Shown here: piece after piece, positions 32,125 through 43,686 of the stretch
How the letters are laid out: each line of letters starts with the position of its first letter
Position numbering within the stretch: position 1 is the first letter of the stretch
Origin: Spirogloea muscicola
Lineage: Eukaryota > Streptophyta > Zygnematophyceae > Spirogloeales > Spirogloeaceae
Length of the DNA stretch: 47,398 nucleotides
Direction: 5' to 3'
NCBI GenBank assembly: GCA_009602725.1
Contig: WELB01000029.1
Location: 470,055 to 517,452 of the forward strand
Notes under the pieces: generated by a model
Databases searched by the model: none
What the model was told of the DNA's origin: nothing
The model's input: only the letters and a program-made list of their open reading frames with translations
Program-made: the position numbers and the translations under genes

Positions 32125-34060
32125 TCATTGGCTTGCCACGCTATCGACGAGGACGCAGACGCGACTGGGTGCCGCATCCTTGGCGCAGAGCCCTTGGGCT
32201 GCCGTGCGGTACATCGTATCATAAACAGGTACCCACCAGTCTGCCATGTATGCAAAGTGTGTGCAGTCGCGCTTGGTGCTGTTGTCCCGGTTGAAGTGGA
32301 ACTGATGCATGTCCATCTCCCAGAAGCATGGCTGAATCAGCACACCACGCGGGTTTGCCTCCGCCTCCATGAGCTCCCGCCGCCACAGCTGCATAACAGG
32401 AAGTGAAGGAACAAAGTTTACAAATGCAGATGCAGGTTGAATGAACCACATCCTGTAGTTCTAGAAATGTAGATTATCAGGTCACATACACTTGGCAGGC
32501 AGAGTAACATGAGCAAGTAGTGACCATAGACGAGCAAGTAGTGAGAGCAGAACATAGAACTACCTGACACTCAGCAAAGCCAGTGTGCACCTGAAAGTGC
32601 GCATTTTCAGCTGGCCAGCAAGTCTCAAGGTCAGGCACATGTTGCTCCTCGGGTTGTTCAAATGAGCCGGAGCCATCGAGGTTAAAGAAATGTTGCGGCA
32701 TGGTATCACGGAAGAAGGCCAGCTTGCCGGGCTGCTTGTTGAAGGCTGCCATGCGCTCCGCGAGGATGCCGTACTCGTATTGCAGTGCCTCTTGGTCCTT
32801 GCGCGTGTAGTGCACCCCCACGTTGACTACAACCTGGCAGTTGCAAAGCTTGTTGCTAATTGTTAGAGCTCATGAACGTGGAGGCTTTCTGCAGTGTTAG
32901 AGTATCAAGGGCCAGCTATGAAGGTCTTGCAGCTTGGACAGCAGGCCAGCAAGGAGAGGAGGGGGGGGCAGTGTACCACATCCGAGTGGACAAAGGCATG
33001 CTCCAGCATCGCTGGCCATAATATGTACTTGACGGTCTTCGGCCCCGGAGCCGTGCCAAGCTTGTTACCTGCCGCCCAGCCACCAATGATCGGAGGGCAC
33101 AAGCTGCCACAGTGGTCAATCGCTTGGCCAATGGGCCAGTGACTACAACAAGCATGCGGCTGGATGAGGATGCTAAGCGGAGATGCCCAGCCCTCACTCA
33201 GCACCCGCGCACCTCGGTAGTATGACCATGTCATGTTGCCGAAGGGGCCCCCCAGCACAAACTTCTCAATGACCGTGTCGACGTTCTTGTCGTACAAAGC
33301 TTGGAGGACGTCGTATTCGTCCGCTCCTGGCACGAGCTCGATTTCGTTGCGTTCGACGTCCTCGAGGGTGTCCTCAAATGCCTGATTTCTGTAGTACCTA
33401 CAAAGTCACAGGCAGCCAGAGCGAGGCGTCTGCGTCAGCCTCTGAGAGTGGCCCGTACCTGGGCGGCGGCACCCGGCAGAAACCCACAATAGCCCGCCGT
33501 TTGCGGCGATAGCTGGACGACAAAGCAGACGGTGGCATTGACAGGGTGCAGGCGGGGAGCGCACCGGCGGGGCTCCTGGTCGACGTAGCGCTCGTAGCCG
33601 AGCTTCTGGAGGGACTGGACGAACATGCTGTGCACCTGGTGCGTCAGCGAGTCGCCCAGCAGCGCCACGCGCTTGCCGGCCAGCAGCTGCAGCGGACCCA
33701 CGACGGCGGCGGCGTCAGCGATCTGCCCAAAGTCGCGACGGCGGAGGATCGAACAGCCGTTGACAGCGAGGCGCGGCGACGCACCAGGGGACGGCCGCGT
33801 CAGCGATTTGGCCAGAGCGGCGACGGCGGAGTATTGAACAGCCGTCTGTGGCGAGGCGCGGCGGCGTCGTACCAGGCCGAGGTCGGCGGCGGTGTAGATG
33901 CGGGAGCCGTCGGTGCGCACGAAGGCATACTTGTGGTGGCGGAAGTCGGCGCGCCAGCGCTCCGGCGGCACCAGCGGCGACCGCCCGGGCTGCGCGTACA
34001 CGGCGCTCCAGCGGAAGCCCAGCTCGGCGGCCAGGCGCTGGGCGCGCGCCTCCGCCGCCG
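32125..34060 (-). CDS. Second PC-esterase (divergent TBL-like acyltransferase), 5' end in the N gap
   Basis: GDSL/PC-esterase fold related to the gene at 3460-6525 but not its close copy. Exons: 33873-34060 (runs into the gap), 33459-33722, 33213-33381, 32977-33068, 32591-32833, 32125-32388, with agreeing phases. Block I is LLAGKRVALLGDSLTHQVHS. The central segment VHSDVVVVNVGVHY matches the DVLVVNxGxHY of the family, and the C-terminal DxxH motif is RDCTHFAYMADWW. The catalytic Ser, Asp and His are therefore all present. The C-terminal motif lacks the CLPGVPD of plant TBL proteins, so the substrate may differ. The PMR5N region, if there is one, would be in the gap. Confidence 0.8.
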
Positions 34061-34707
34061 NNNNNNNNNNNNNNNNNNNNNNNNNNNNNNNNNNNNNNNN
34101 NNNNNNNNNNNNNNNNNNNNNNNNNNNNNNNNNNNNNNNNNNNNNNNNNNNNNNNNNNNNNNNNNNNNNNNNNNNNNNNNNNNNNNNNNNNNNNNNNNNN
34201 NNNNNNNNNNNNNNNNNNNNNNNNNNNNNNNNNNNNNNNNNNNNNNNNNNNNNNNNNNNNNNNNNNNNNNNNNNNNNNNNNNNNNNNNNNNNNNNNNNNN
34301 NNNNNNNNNNNNNNNNNNNNNNNNNNNNNNNNNNNNNNNNNNNNNNNNNNNNNNNNNNNNNNNNNNNNNNNNNNNNNNNNNNNNNNNNNNNNNNNNNNNN
34401 NNNNNNNNNNNNNNNNNNNNNNNNNNNNNNNNNNNNNNNNNNNNNNNNNNNNNNNNNNNNNNNNNNNNNNNNNNNNNNNNNNNNNNNNNNNNNNNNNNNN
34501 NNNNNNNNNNNNNNNNNNNNNNNNNNNNNNNNNNNNNNNNNNNNNNNNNNNNNNNNNNNNNNNNNNNNNNNNNNNNNNNNNNNNNNNNNNNNNNNNNNNN
34601 NNNNNNNNNNNNNNNNNNNNNNNNNNNNNNNNNNNNNNNNNNNNNNNNNNNNNNNNNNNNNNNNNNNNNNNNNNNNNNNNNNNNNNNNNNNNNNNNNNNN
34701 NNNNNNN
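34061..34707. other. Assembly gap
   Basis: 647 Ns. The gap holds the 5' end of the reverse PC-esterase gene and the promoters of both divergent genes. Its size may be an estimate. Confidence 1.
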
Positions 34708-34721
34708 CGGCGTTGGCGTCG

Positions 34722-36111
34722 ATGCCGCGGGCGCGGTACGAGTGCGACTACTGCGGGAAGCAGTTCCAGGACACGCCGGCGGCGCGGCAGCGGCACCTCG
34801 GCGGCGCCGCGCACCAGCGCGCGCGCCGGGCCTGGTTCGACGCCTTCAAGGGTGCGCGCCCTCGCCGCCGCAGTCCCGACCCCTCGAACCCTAAACCCTG
34901 ACCCTAGACCTGACCTCTAACCTTAAAAGACCCGAAACCCTAACCTTAAACCCTAAGTTTGAACCCTAAACCCTGAGCTCTGAAAACTAAATCCTAACCC
35001 CTGGGTGCTGAGCCCCGTGTGAGCCCATTCTCCTTCCTCCTCCCTCCTTCCCCCCCTTCGTCCTCCCTCCGTCCCTCTGCGGCTGCGCCTTCGAGCTCCC
35101 AACTGACCTCCTGGCGGCTGGTGACTGCCGCCGCTGCTGCCTCAGACTCCGCAGAGCTGCTGGCGGAGGAGCTCGCCAAGGAGCCCTGCAAGCAGTACCT
35201 CCGCACGGTGTGGGCGCCTCCCCACCCCCCAACCCCTGTGTACAAGCTTCTGTAGAGTGTAGACAGACAGGGGTCTCGGAAGCGATCAGGAGCAAGCCAG
35301 AGGTGAGCGGCCGGCGGCTCCCACCTTGGAGCTTGCGGTGCTCGAGGACGGACCCACGTCTCCGGGCTCGTTGTAGCCAGAGCAGGCGCACAAGTAGCAG
35401 AGCTCAGTAGCAAAGCTCAGCTTCTCTTCGCGCCTCCCACTATGGCGGCGGTCTGCGCAGGGCACGTGCAAGTTTGGGAATGGATGCCGGTTTGGCCACG
35501 CGGGCCGCCCACTTCCGGCAGGTGAAGGCCAGCTCCTCGCATCTCCACGTGCTTGACCAGAGCAACCGAGCGTCCCGCTCGGGACCAACGTAGCATTTTG
35601 TCTTTGGCAAGTGCGGTTTGGGGCTTGGGGCTGCTCACCAGCTTCAGGATTTCATGATATAGAAATTCTCTCCTTTCCATTCACTGCTGAACATAGGCCT
35701 CAGCTGCTCAACGATGTGGCCCTGCTCGCTTCGCTGTTCTTTATCTTACAGATGCTGCAGCAGAGAGCGAGGCAATGAGGGTGCACCACAGCCACATGCT
35801 CGCCCTCGCACAAGCTTCTGGTTAGACGTCAGTTCCTGCCGCTGTCAAGCAATCTTTGCAATCAGATCGATCTGGCCCACATTTGAGCAAAGGATAGAAC
35901 AATGAGGCGTCATATATGTGCTGCTTCACATTAAGTCTTCCAGCTTGCAGCCGCCGCTACCAGCGACTGACCCTGTCTTCCCCTCCCTTCTCTCCACTGC
36001 TCGCCAGAATCACCGCCAAGGCGGCCTGTGCGAGATGACCTGCCACCGTCCCTACAGCCCCCGCCTGAGGGTGGTTACGTTGTGCCAGCTGTGCCGCTCG
36101 ACTGGGGCTGA
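34722..36111 (+). CDS. U11/U12 snRNP 20 kDa protein (ZMAT5 family, minor spliceosome)
   Basis: Component of the U11/U12 di-snRNP that recognises minor (U12-type) introns. Five exons, all in phase, give 141 residues: 34722-34851, 35146-35207, 35461-35521, 35752-35820, 36008-36111. The start MPRARYECDYCGKQFQDTPA is followed by RQRHLGGAAHQ and AWFDAFK, the C2H2 matrin-type finger of this family. The CCCH finger is assembled across an intron as CKQYLRTGTCKFGNGCRFGH. The C-terminus, DDLPPSLQPPPEGGY then PLDWG, is the family signature tail. It is slightly shorter than the human protein (about 170). The identification rests on three separate conserved blocks in the right order. Confidence 0.9.
34878..35005. 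repeat. Degenerate telomere-like repeat in intron 1 of the U11/U12-20K gene
   Basis: About 125 bases of imperfect CCCTAAA and CCCTAACC units (for example GAACCCTAAACCCTGA occurring twice), starting about 25 bases after the donor. Same position in the gene as the tract in the TBL gene. Confidence 0.85.
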
Positions 36112-37177
36112 GGTTGATGCACTGTAAAAACAGCGTCGCTTGGTGGATCACTTGTAGAAGTCTGACACTACGCAAGCGGTTCCTATAGCATGACAAATTC
36201 CGCTTCTTTTTCAGGAAGCTGCAGGCTTTTTCTAAGCCTTTAGTTGACTTGCCACTCCAGGATCGTAGTTGTCAGGGTGAATAGTTGTACAGAGTGCGTA
36301 GCATTTGCAAAAGACCGTTTCAGTGGCGATCTGTATGGAGAAGGTGCATGTCAGGAGCGCTCTACATGAGCCCAGGCTGCTCAATGGCTGTGCAGACATG
36401 GGCAGCATCCACATTTTCCAGCTCAAATGTGTTGTTGGCACCTGCACCTGTAGACTATTTGGGGAGATTGCTTATCAGCCATACTCGTCAACTGCAAGCA
36501 GCATGATGGGTTCCTCTGGCCCTGATTAAGAAGGGTGGAGGGGAAGCCTATACTCTTGCCGTGTGCGTGCAAGACACTGGGTGGACGTCAACACACGGAA
36601 ATTCGATATCCACAAGCGTGTCTTCAGGTTGGCGCGGCTATCGCTGGCCAAGACAATACGGACTGACATCTGACAGTGTGGCACCTTCTCAAGGTAGATT
36701 GCATCCTTGGAGATAAACTTCGTAAACCCTGCCTTGCATCTGTCCACCATATCCTCCCTGACTGAAATCCCAAACGCTTTAAGACCTTGTATGATTTTCC
36801 AGCGTGACTGGGAGAGTGGGCAATCGCCAAGCACAACCCTTTCAACTCTCTCATTGCAAAGTTCACGCAATGTTGAGCGCCATTACCATCTGCACTTATG
36901 CAACAAATCAACTGACATTTAAGCAACCTGGGCACCAACTAGAGGTGACATTTTTGGGCTCCAGTACATCTGTCCCTTGAGATGACCTTAGAGGGTGTAC
37001 AAACCGCTGCAGTACATGAAGTAACGGTGTCTTGGAAAGGCTCTTGGCGCGCAACAGCACTCGCTTGGCACTACATGCAATGTAAGTAGCAGAATAGGTG
37101 CTGGTTAAAACCTTAGCTCAAATTGCAGCTGTACAGCTGTCCAGCTGTACAGGTTCGATTGAGATGATTAGACTTAG
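36112..37177. other. Stretch between U11/U12-20K and RTF1
   Basis: Convergent 3' flanks. The reverse frame 36526-36870 (starting MRELCNERVERVVLGDCPLS) has normal protein composition, and a second reverse piece near 36364-36430 reads NTFELENVDAAHVCTAIEQP. I recognise neither and could not link them into a gene. Near 37127-37152 the unit CAGCTGTACAG occurs twice. Confidence 0.35.
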
Positions 37178-40100
37178 TCACAGCAGCCCTCTTCGGCGCT
37201 TGTAGTCGTTAACAGTGAGTACAAGTGAGTGCCGCCGGCTGTCGCTGCTGCCCACCTGCAACATCACCAAAGCAGCACAAACCCAATTACCAGACATATA
37301 CCGAAGCTCTTAAGTGAAAGCTGTAAATGAAGATTGCCTGCAAGTCATGTGTGCATTTCAGTGTGCCAAGCGACAATGAGACTATAAACTGCGCGAGCCT
37401 TGGCTGCCTTTGGCAAAATCAAAGCATGCGGTAACCAACTGACCTGCACGCCGCAAGTGACCTCCTGCCGCCGTTTGCGTGCCATGAATGCAGCGGCAGG
37501 GCCGCCTGCGACATTCATTTTGTGCAGGATGGAGAGGTCAATCGGCAGGTCAAAGTTGTGGCCAGGCATGACATGTACGCCATCATCCACCGGCGCTGAC
37601 GTATTGGCCAGCAGCGGCTGCTCAACAGCAGCATTTGCTGTATCAAAGCCGGCGGCAGCAGCGGCGGCGGCAGCAGCAGCAGTAGGGCTGGCAGTCGAGC
37701 CCAGCTCGCGCGCCAGCTTGGCTGCCACAGGGTCCTCCGCGTGCATAGCTGCATTGGTGGCCCCAGCCCCTGCCTCAGCTTCGACCTTGACGACAGGGCT
37801 CTTGTAGTAGTTCTGAGACCGCGTCCAGCGACGTGAGAAGGGGTCATAATTTGCCTCCCCGAACGCGCCACCACCAGCCATGGCTGCTGCAGCGCCCGCC
37901 TCACTTGCAAGCTTGAAATTCTGCTGCCGATTCCGCTTGTTCATCTCTGCAAGCGTTGCAGCGCGCGACTTTGTTGCCCGCCCAGCGAGCTGCAACCGGT
38001 GCTTTGCATCCAGCTCCTCAATCTGCCACACCGCTTTCAGTATAAGCTTTCAACTCTCCGCAGCGAACCTAGAGCTAGGCAAGATGATTACAAAAATCCT
38101 CACACTACTGACTCTGCATACATCAGGTACGAAGTCATGAACGGGATTGCCAGGCGACCTACTTACCAAGGCCTGCGCCTTTGCTGCCTCTTCGGTGTCT
38201 CCGCGCTGCTCTGCTAATTCCTTCTCCTGCAGCAGCCGCCCTTTTTCAAGTGCAAAGCTGCGTGGCCCCGACGCCGCCAACCGCTTCTCTTCCAACATCT
38301 GCTTTACTGCTGCGGCGGTGTACCGGTAGCTGTTAACTTTGGCCAGCGCGTCCCGTTTCTCGTCCACGTCTGCCTTGGTGAGCCTGCACTACCAGCCAAT
38401 TCAAGAACTTCCACAATCAGCATCTGAAGAATATGTGACTGATACACGATATTGCATTTGCCAAGCTTCACGTAATGATTGGTGCTGGCACAAGTGGCAC
38501 AAGTGCATTGCATCTCTACATATTGAAGTTGAAGCACAAGATCCATGTCGTACAAACATCTGAAAGCTCAATACATCCACTGCCAGTCCTAACAGCATTC
38601 AAAGACTGACAACCACTTGAAGACTACAATGTGATATGAAGACTGAGGGTGCTGCTGGCGAGATGCGGTGTAGAGTTGAGGTCTTGGGGTGCCCTCCTAG
38701 ACACTCACTTGCGGAGCCCGGCCTTGTCAAGCTCGCGCACCCACTCCTCAATCTCGCGCACCTTCGGCGCCGTGTCGGAGACCCGGGCCATCTGCCAGCG
38801 GGCACGCTTGTCGCCCCACTGGCAGTCCAGCCACTTGTGCGTCGTTTTGCTCTCCAGCTTGTACTGCGCACCCGGCCATGACACCCCATCGCCAGTAGTG
38901 GGGTCAACGGCGACCCTGGCGTACACAAGTCTCAGCTGCCCAAATGCCTACACCCCAGATGCTACACCTTGAAGCTAGCATGAGCCCCGAAATGATAGCA
39001 CTCCTCCTTCCTTATGCAGTATGTCCACTTCTGTGACCTCCACAACTGAAACCCAAAGACCTGCCCAAGCACCAGCTCTGCAGGTACAAGGCCATCTGCG
39101 CGAAGCGATTTAGCAGTTGCGATCCTGCAGAGGGTGAGAGCTGCACCTGCTTTGAGGTGTCCTTGCCGTCCACGGCCACGACCTCGCAGACGCGGTATAC
39201 AGCCACGCCGCTGCCTGACGTCCCGATGCCTAGCCGCACAAGGCAACCTACAATGAGCTCCTGCAGAGGTAGCAGGGCAGCGACCATTAGCACATCGCCC
39301 CACTGCCATGCTGTGTTGAGACACAGCATGCACATCATATTCTGAGCGTCACAACTGAGACTTTGTCCAATTGATATCACTGCTGAATGATGTCAGAGCA
39401 TGTTTGTCAAAAGCTCTGGCTCAAAAGCTCAGGTAGAGAGTACTGCTGATGCAGTCACAACTGTGGATTAGGTGCTTTGCTTCAAATATAAGTTTCCACC
39501 AGTGGTTCTACTAAAGTTGCACCGTTTGTCATTGCTGATGAGGCCTGTCATGTTGCTCACTACTTGAGTGCAAAGTATAGGTTGCACTTCAAGCCCTGCT
39601 GTATACAAAGATCTGCTCAACCTCCATGTCTCCCCCATTCTGCTTCTAGCTGCTGGTGCTCACCTCAAAGAAAGGCTCCTGGAACCACTTGATGAGCTTG
39701 TGGCGGCGCACGACAATGCTCAGAAGGTCCTCTGGCATCACATCTGGCTCGCCACGACCCTCATCGTCGTCCTCATCGTCATCGTCGTCCGACCGCACGC
39801 CGGCGCCGAGCTCGCGGCCACCACCATCAGAGCGCCGCCCCCGGCTTGTGCTGCTGCTTGCTGCCTCCTCCTCCTCTTCGCGACCGCTTCGGCTCTCGCT
39901 ATCAGACTCATCAGGCGGGCTGTAGCTATCCTCACGGACGCCAGTACGCCTTGTTGATCTGCCGCCACCCCTGGCAGGGGGCTCCTGCTGAGAGCGCTGC
40001 CGGCGAGCCACGAGCTCATGCAGAGCGCTCTCCTTGGCAGTTCGCGGCGTGTCACCGCGCGCTGATGCGCGACCGCGCGACACTGGCGGAGGTGGCGGCT

Positions 40101-41502
40101 CCTGATCCCGCTCCTCGTGCTCCTGCTCGCGCTCCTGCTCCCTCTCCCGCGCCCGCTCTGCCTCCTTCTTCTCTGCCGCCTTCTGGAGGCGCTGCAGGCA
40201 GCAAGATTGCAACATGGCATGACTAGACGTCAGGAAGTAAGTCAAAAGCAAATAATGCAATGAGCTGTCAATGCCTATTGCTGGTTCTGGTCACACTGGT
40301 TCAATGCTTGCACATGACAGGCCAACAAGCAGCCCGCCTCCTACACTGTTGAGCCCAGGCCAAAAGTCAACTGTTGCCAGACGTTCAGTTCAGTTGACGC
40401 TGGGGCCAGGTGTGGAGAGGATAATGAATGGAGAAAGGGGAATCTCAGGAGCGGAGTAAAAGCCAGTGTGGACAGAGGAAGAAATGATGGAGGGGGGGGA
40501 GAGGAGAGGGGGGGAGTGAGGAGACGAGTAAGAGGAGGAGGAAGCTTGGAGCATAGATCGTGGCCAGTACTTTGGTTGTGAGGAGCTGCTCGCGCTGCTC
40601 CGCGCGCTCAGCCAGGATCATCTCGCGCTCAAGCTCAGTCATGGCCATGAGCTTGCGCTTGTCCTCCTTGCTCTTGTACAGGTCGCTGCACCCCGGATGC
40701 AGCCAATGAGAAGCAATGACTTTGTGCTGCCATGACCAAATAACAGTAATGCTGCAGCTCAACAGAAAGCAGCATGCTGCCATAGTGGTGGCACATTACA
40801 CTCACCTCCCAAAGGACAAATCGCTGTCAGAGCTGCCCTTGCGGGCGCTGTCGTCGCTGTCATTGTCAACCCCGTCGTCCGCATCATTGTTCCCTCCGTC
40901 CCCGTCCTCATCGTCCTTGTCGCCGAAGCGCTTCTTCAGCGGCATCCTGGAGCCCTGATCGACCAAGAGCAAAGTTGGCGCGACAACCGAGCGACGCAGA
41001 CCATAGTCAGACTTGCATGACTGTGGAGCTTGTGACTGATTCCGGAGACCCAGCGTCATAATTACTGTGAGTACTGGTGTCCATGATGACTAACAATGGC
41101 CGGCTCATTGATTCAGTAGTGCTTCGCTCTGTCCAAATAAGCTAGGGCATAATCTGCTCAGCTCTGCCGACTGCTTCAAGTGTGGCTGCCAACCTTGGTC
41201 CGCTGCCCGCGGTCGCGGCCATCACCCTCGTCGTCTCCTGAACAGGTCAGGCGGCACGCAAGGCCCGGTAAGGCCCCCTTGGATAACTCCATAGGCGGCA
41301 CACCATAGTGGCGCCTCAATGGAATGGATAGAAGGCAGTGTTTGAGATTAATTGCCAGTACTTCCGGCCACTAACCTTCGCTCGACGAGTCACTGGGAGG
41401 ACGGGCCTTCCGCGCGGACGTCGGCGGCGGCGGGCCACTGCCTCCTCGCTTGGAGCGGCCCGCCACCTGCAGCAGCTCGTCCTCGAGAGAGAAGTCCGCC
41501 AT
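37178..41502 (-). CDS. RTF1: RTF1/VIP5, Paf1 transcription elongation complex subunit
   Basis: Nuclear protein that links RNA polymerase II elongation to histone H2B ubiquitination. Ten exons total 702 codons with every phase closing: 41376-41502, 41194-41237, 40806-40954, 40571-40685, 39664-40191, 39147-39260, 38709-38863, 38167-38383, 37444-38022, 37178-37255. It starts MADFSLEDELLQVAGRSKRG. EDKRKLMAMTELEREMILAE is the family's pre-Plus3 helix. The Plus3 domain spans VVRRHKLIKWFQEPFFE, VGCLVRLGIG and VYRVCEVVAV to KTTHKWLDCQWGDKRARWQM. The C-terminal region has AEMNKRNRQQNFKLA and DPFSRRWTRSQNYY, and the last exon ends DYKRRRGLL, as in plant VIP5. Acidic and Ser-rich segments (DDDDDEDDDEG) are normal for the family. 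The start codon lies inside one arm of the inverted repeat. Confidence 0.95.
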
Positions 41503-42409
41503 GGATCTCAGGCCGCGCCGCGCCGCGCCGCGCCGCGCCGCTCGAGAGAGAGAGGCCGCCGCCGGCAGCCCTGACGGCGATGGCGGCGTCAAGAGTGGGC
41601 CGCCGCAGCCGTCCTCCGGCCCGCCCCGATGTCGTCGCCGCAGGCGGCGGCCCGCCCCGGCAGTCACTCGACAATCGCACAGCCGCGCCGCTGCGCCGGG
41701 TCGAGGAGCTGGCAGAGAGCTCTCCCGGCGGCGGCGGCGGCGGCGGCGGCGGGCGGCGGCGTCGGCGGGCGCGCCAGACGACCTGTCTCTGCCAGACTCG
41801 CCGGACTCTCCACTCAGATAGTCTTGCATGTACGCCACTCGTTGTTGGCCTGAATGCTGCCATTTGACTTGCAGTTCTCTCCTAATTGTCCTCATATTGT
41901 GCAGCAAAGTTGCTCGTACCTTGCTCACAGGCGAGTCATTCGACTGGTTTGCTGAGGCCATCGATGTGCCACTCTGAACATAGCGGACAGGTATTGTCAG
42001 GCCATTGATGATTTGTCCTCACTTGGATTTCCCATTGTAGCCGTATTGGGCACCGGAGACCAGCGCCGGAAGTCGGTCACCAAGGCAACGGCCGCACGTG
42101 CACAGGGCACGGCGTCTCATTCGCGCGCTACCGGTCGACCAATGCCTGGGGCCGCATGACGTCTAGCGCCACGTGGCGGAAGCTCCCGGCCGGCCGGCCA
42201 ACTGAAGCGGGCTAACAGGAAGTTAAGGCACAATGAGCTAACAGTCTAACTGGTACGGAACTTATAGTTAGGAGCAGGCGTTGGTGCCGCACCACCGTTA
42301 AGGGCCCCTGATTACCACATCAATCCTGCAAAGTGGCTGTGGACCACTTAGAATCTTAAGCCCTCGATTGATCCTTAGTAAGACTTACCGTCTCCATTGC
42401 TTGGCCATT

Positions 42410-42440
<31 letters not shown>
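41495..42440. repeat. Left arm of a large inverted repeat
   Basis: 946 bases whose reverse complement is 42740-43685. Sampled stretches over the whole arm match without difference: the outer end TCCGCCATGGATCTC, the middle GCGCGCTACCGGTCGACCAA, and the inner end with ten CCG units. It contains the first two codons of RTF1, its leader and presumably its promoter. Confidence 0.95.
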
Positions 42441-42441
<1 letters not shown>

Positions 42442-42737
42442 TACCGCCGCGATCGCCGCCGACGGAGAGAGAGAGGCGCGCCGGCAGACGGAGTGGAAGG
42501 AGGAGGCGGGGTAGGAGGCGGCGCAGCCGTGTCACGGCGACCGCTTCCGCCGGCGGCAGTTGCCAGGGGCTGCGCGGCGCCTTCGCAGGAGAGCGCGAGG
42601 AGGGGGGAGGGGGAGAGAAAGAGAGAGAGGGAGAGAGAGAGGAAGAGAGAGAAGAGAGAGAGAGAGAAGAGAAGAAAGAGGCAGACGGAGGTGGCCGATA
42701 GGTGAGGGGCCAGAGAGTGGAGGCGACTCAAACGGCA

Positions 42738-42739
<2 letters not shown>
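42441..42739. other. Spacer of the inverted repeat
   Basis: 299 bases, not palindromic. GC-rich start, then a purine-rich tract (about 42595-42690) of GAGA-type sequence on the plus strand. No gene recognised; the Arg/Glu-rich frames here only reflect the purine bias. Confidence 0.7.
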
Positions 42740-42770
<31 letters not shown>

Positions 42771-43685
42771 AATGGCCAAGCAATGGAGACGGTAAGTCTT
42801 ACTAAGGATCAATCGAGGGCTTAAGATTCTAAGTGGTCCACAGCCACTTTGCAGGATTGATGTGGTAATCAGGGGCCCTTAACGGTGGTGCGGCACCAAC
42901 GCCTGCTCCTAACTATAAGTTCCGTACCAGTTAGACTGTTAGCTCATTGTGCCTTAACTTCCTGTTAGCCCGCTTCAGTTGGCCGGCCGGCCGGGAGCTT
43001 CCGCCACGTGGCGCTAGACGTCATGCGGCCCCAGGCATTGGTCGACCGGTAGCGCGCGAATGAGACGCCGTGCCCTGTGCACGTGCGGCCGTTGCCTTGG
43101 TGACCGACTTCCGGCGCTGGTCTCCGGTGCCCAATACGGCTACAATGGGAAATCCAAGTGAGGACAAATCATCAATGGCCTGACAATACCTGTCCGCTAT
43201 GTTCAGAGTGGCACATCGATGGCCTCAGCAAACCAGTCGAATGACTCGCCTGTGAGCAAGGTACGAGCAACTTTGCTGCACAATATGAGGACAATTAGGA
43301 GAGAACTGCAAGTCAAATGGCAGCATTCAGGCCAACAACGAGTGGCGTACATGCAAGACTATCTGAGTGGAGAGTCCGGCGAGTCTGGCAGAGACAGGTC
43401 GTCTGGCGCGCCCGCCGACGCCGCCGCCCGCCGCCGCCGCCGCCGCCGCCGCCGGGAGAGCTCTCTGCCAGCTCCTCGACCCGGCGCAGCGGCGCGGCTG
43501 TGCGATTGTCGAGTGACTGCCGGGGCGGGCCGCCGCCTGCGGCGACGACATCGGGGCGGGCCGGAGGACGGCTGCGGCGGCCCACTCTTGACGCCGCCAT
43601 CGCCGTCAGGGCTGCCGGCGGCGGCCTCTCTCTCTCGAGCGGCGCGGCGCGGCGCGGCGCGGCGCGGCCTGAGATCCATGGCGGA
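42740..43685. repeat. Right arm of the large inverted repeat
   Basis: Mirror image of 41495-42440. It ends with a second copy of the RTF1 start (ATCCATGGCGGA) and stops exactly at a single N (43686), after which ERO1 coding sequence begins. The plus-strand frame from 43219 is the same leader reading as 41961 to 41371 on the other strand, not a gene. Confidence 0.95.
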
Positions 43686-43686
43686 N

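Noticed and set aside
33435-34920. Several 340-460 residue frames crossing the N gap
   Set aside because: They are open only because Ns are not read as stops. The real content is a PC-esterase exon on the left and the U11/U12-20K start on the right.
36526-36870. Possible reverse-strand gene of 114 residues
   Set aside because: Composition is protein-like, but I recognise no family, could not link exons, and the upstream frame changes; left as a low-confidence note.
42595-42690. Arg/Glu-rich protein in the palindrome spacer
   Set aside because: The pattern follows from purine-rich low-complexity DNA; there is no start context or conserved motif.
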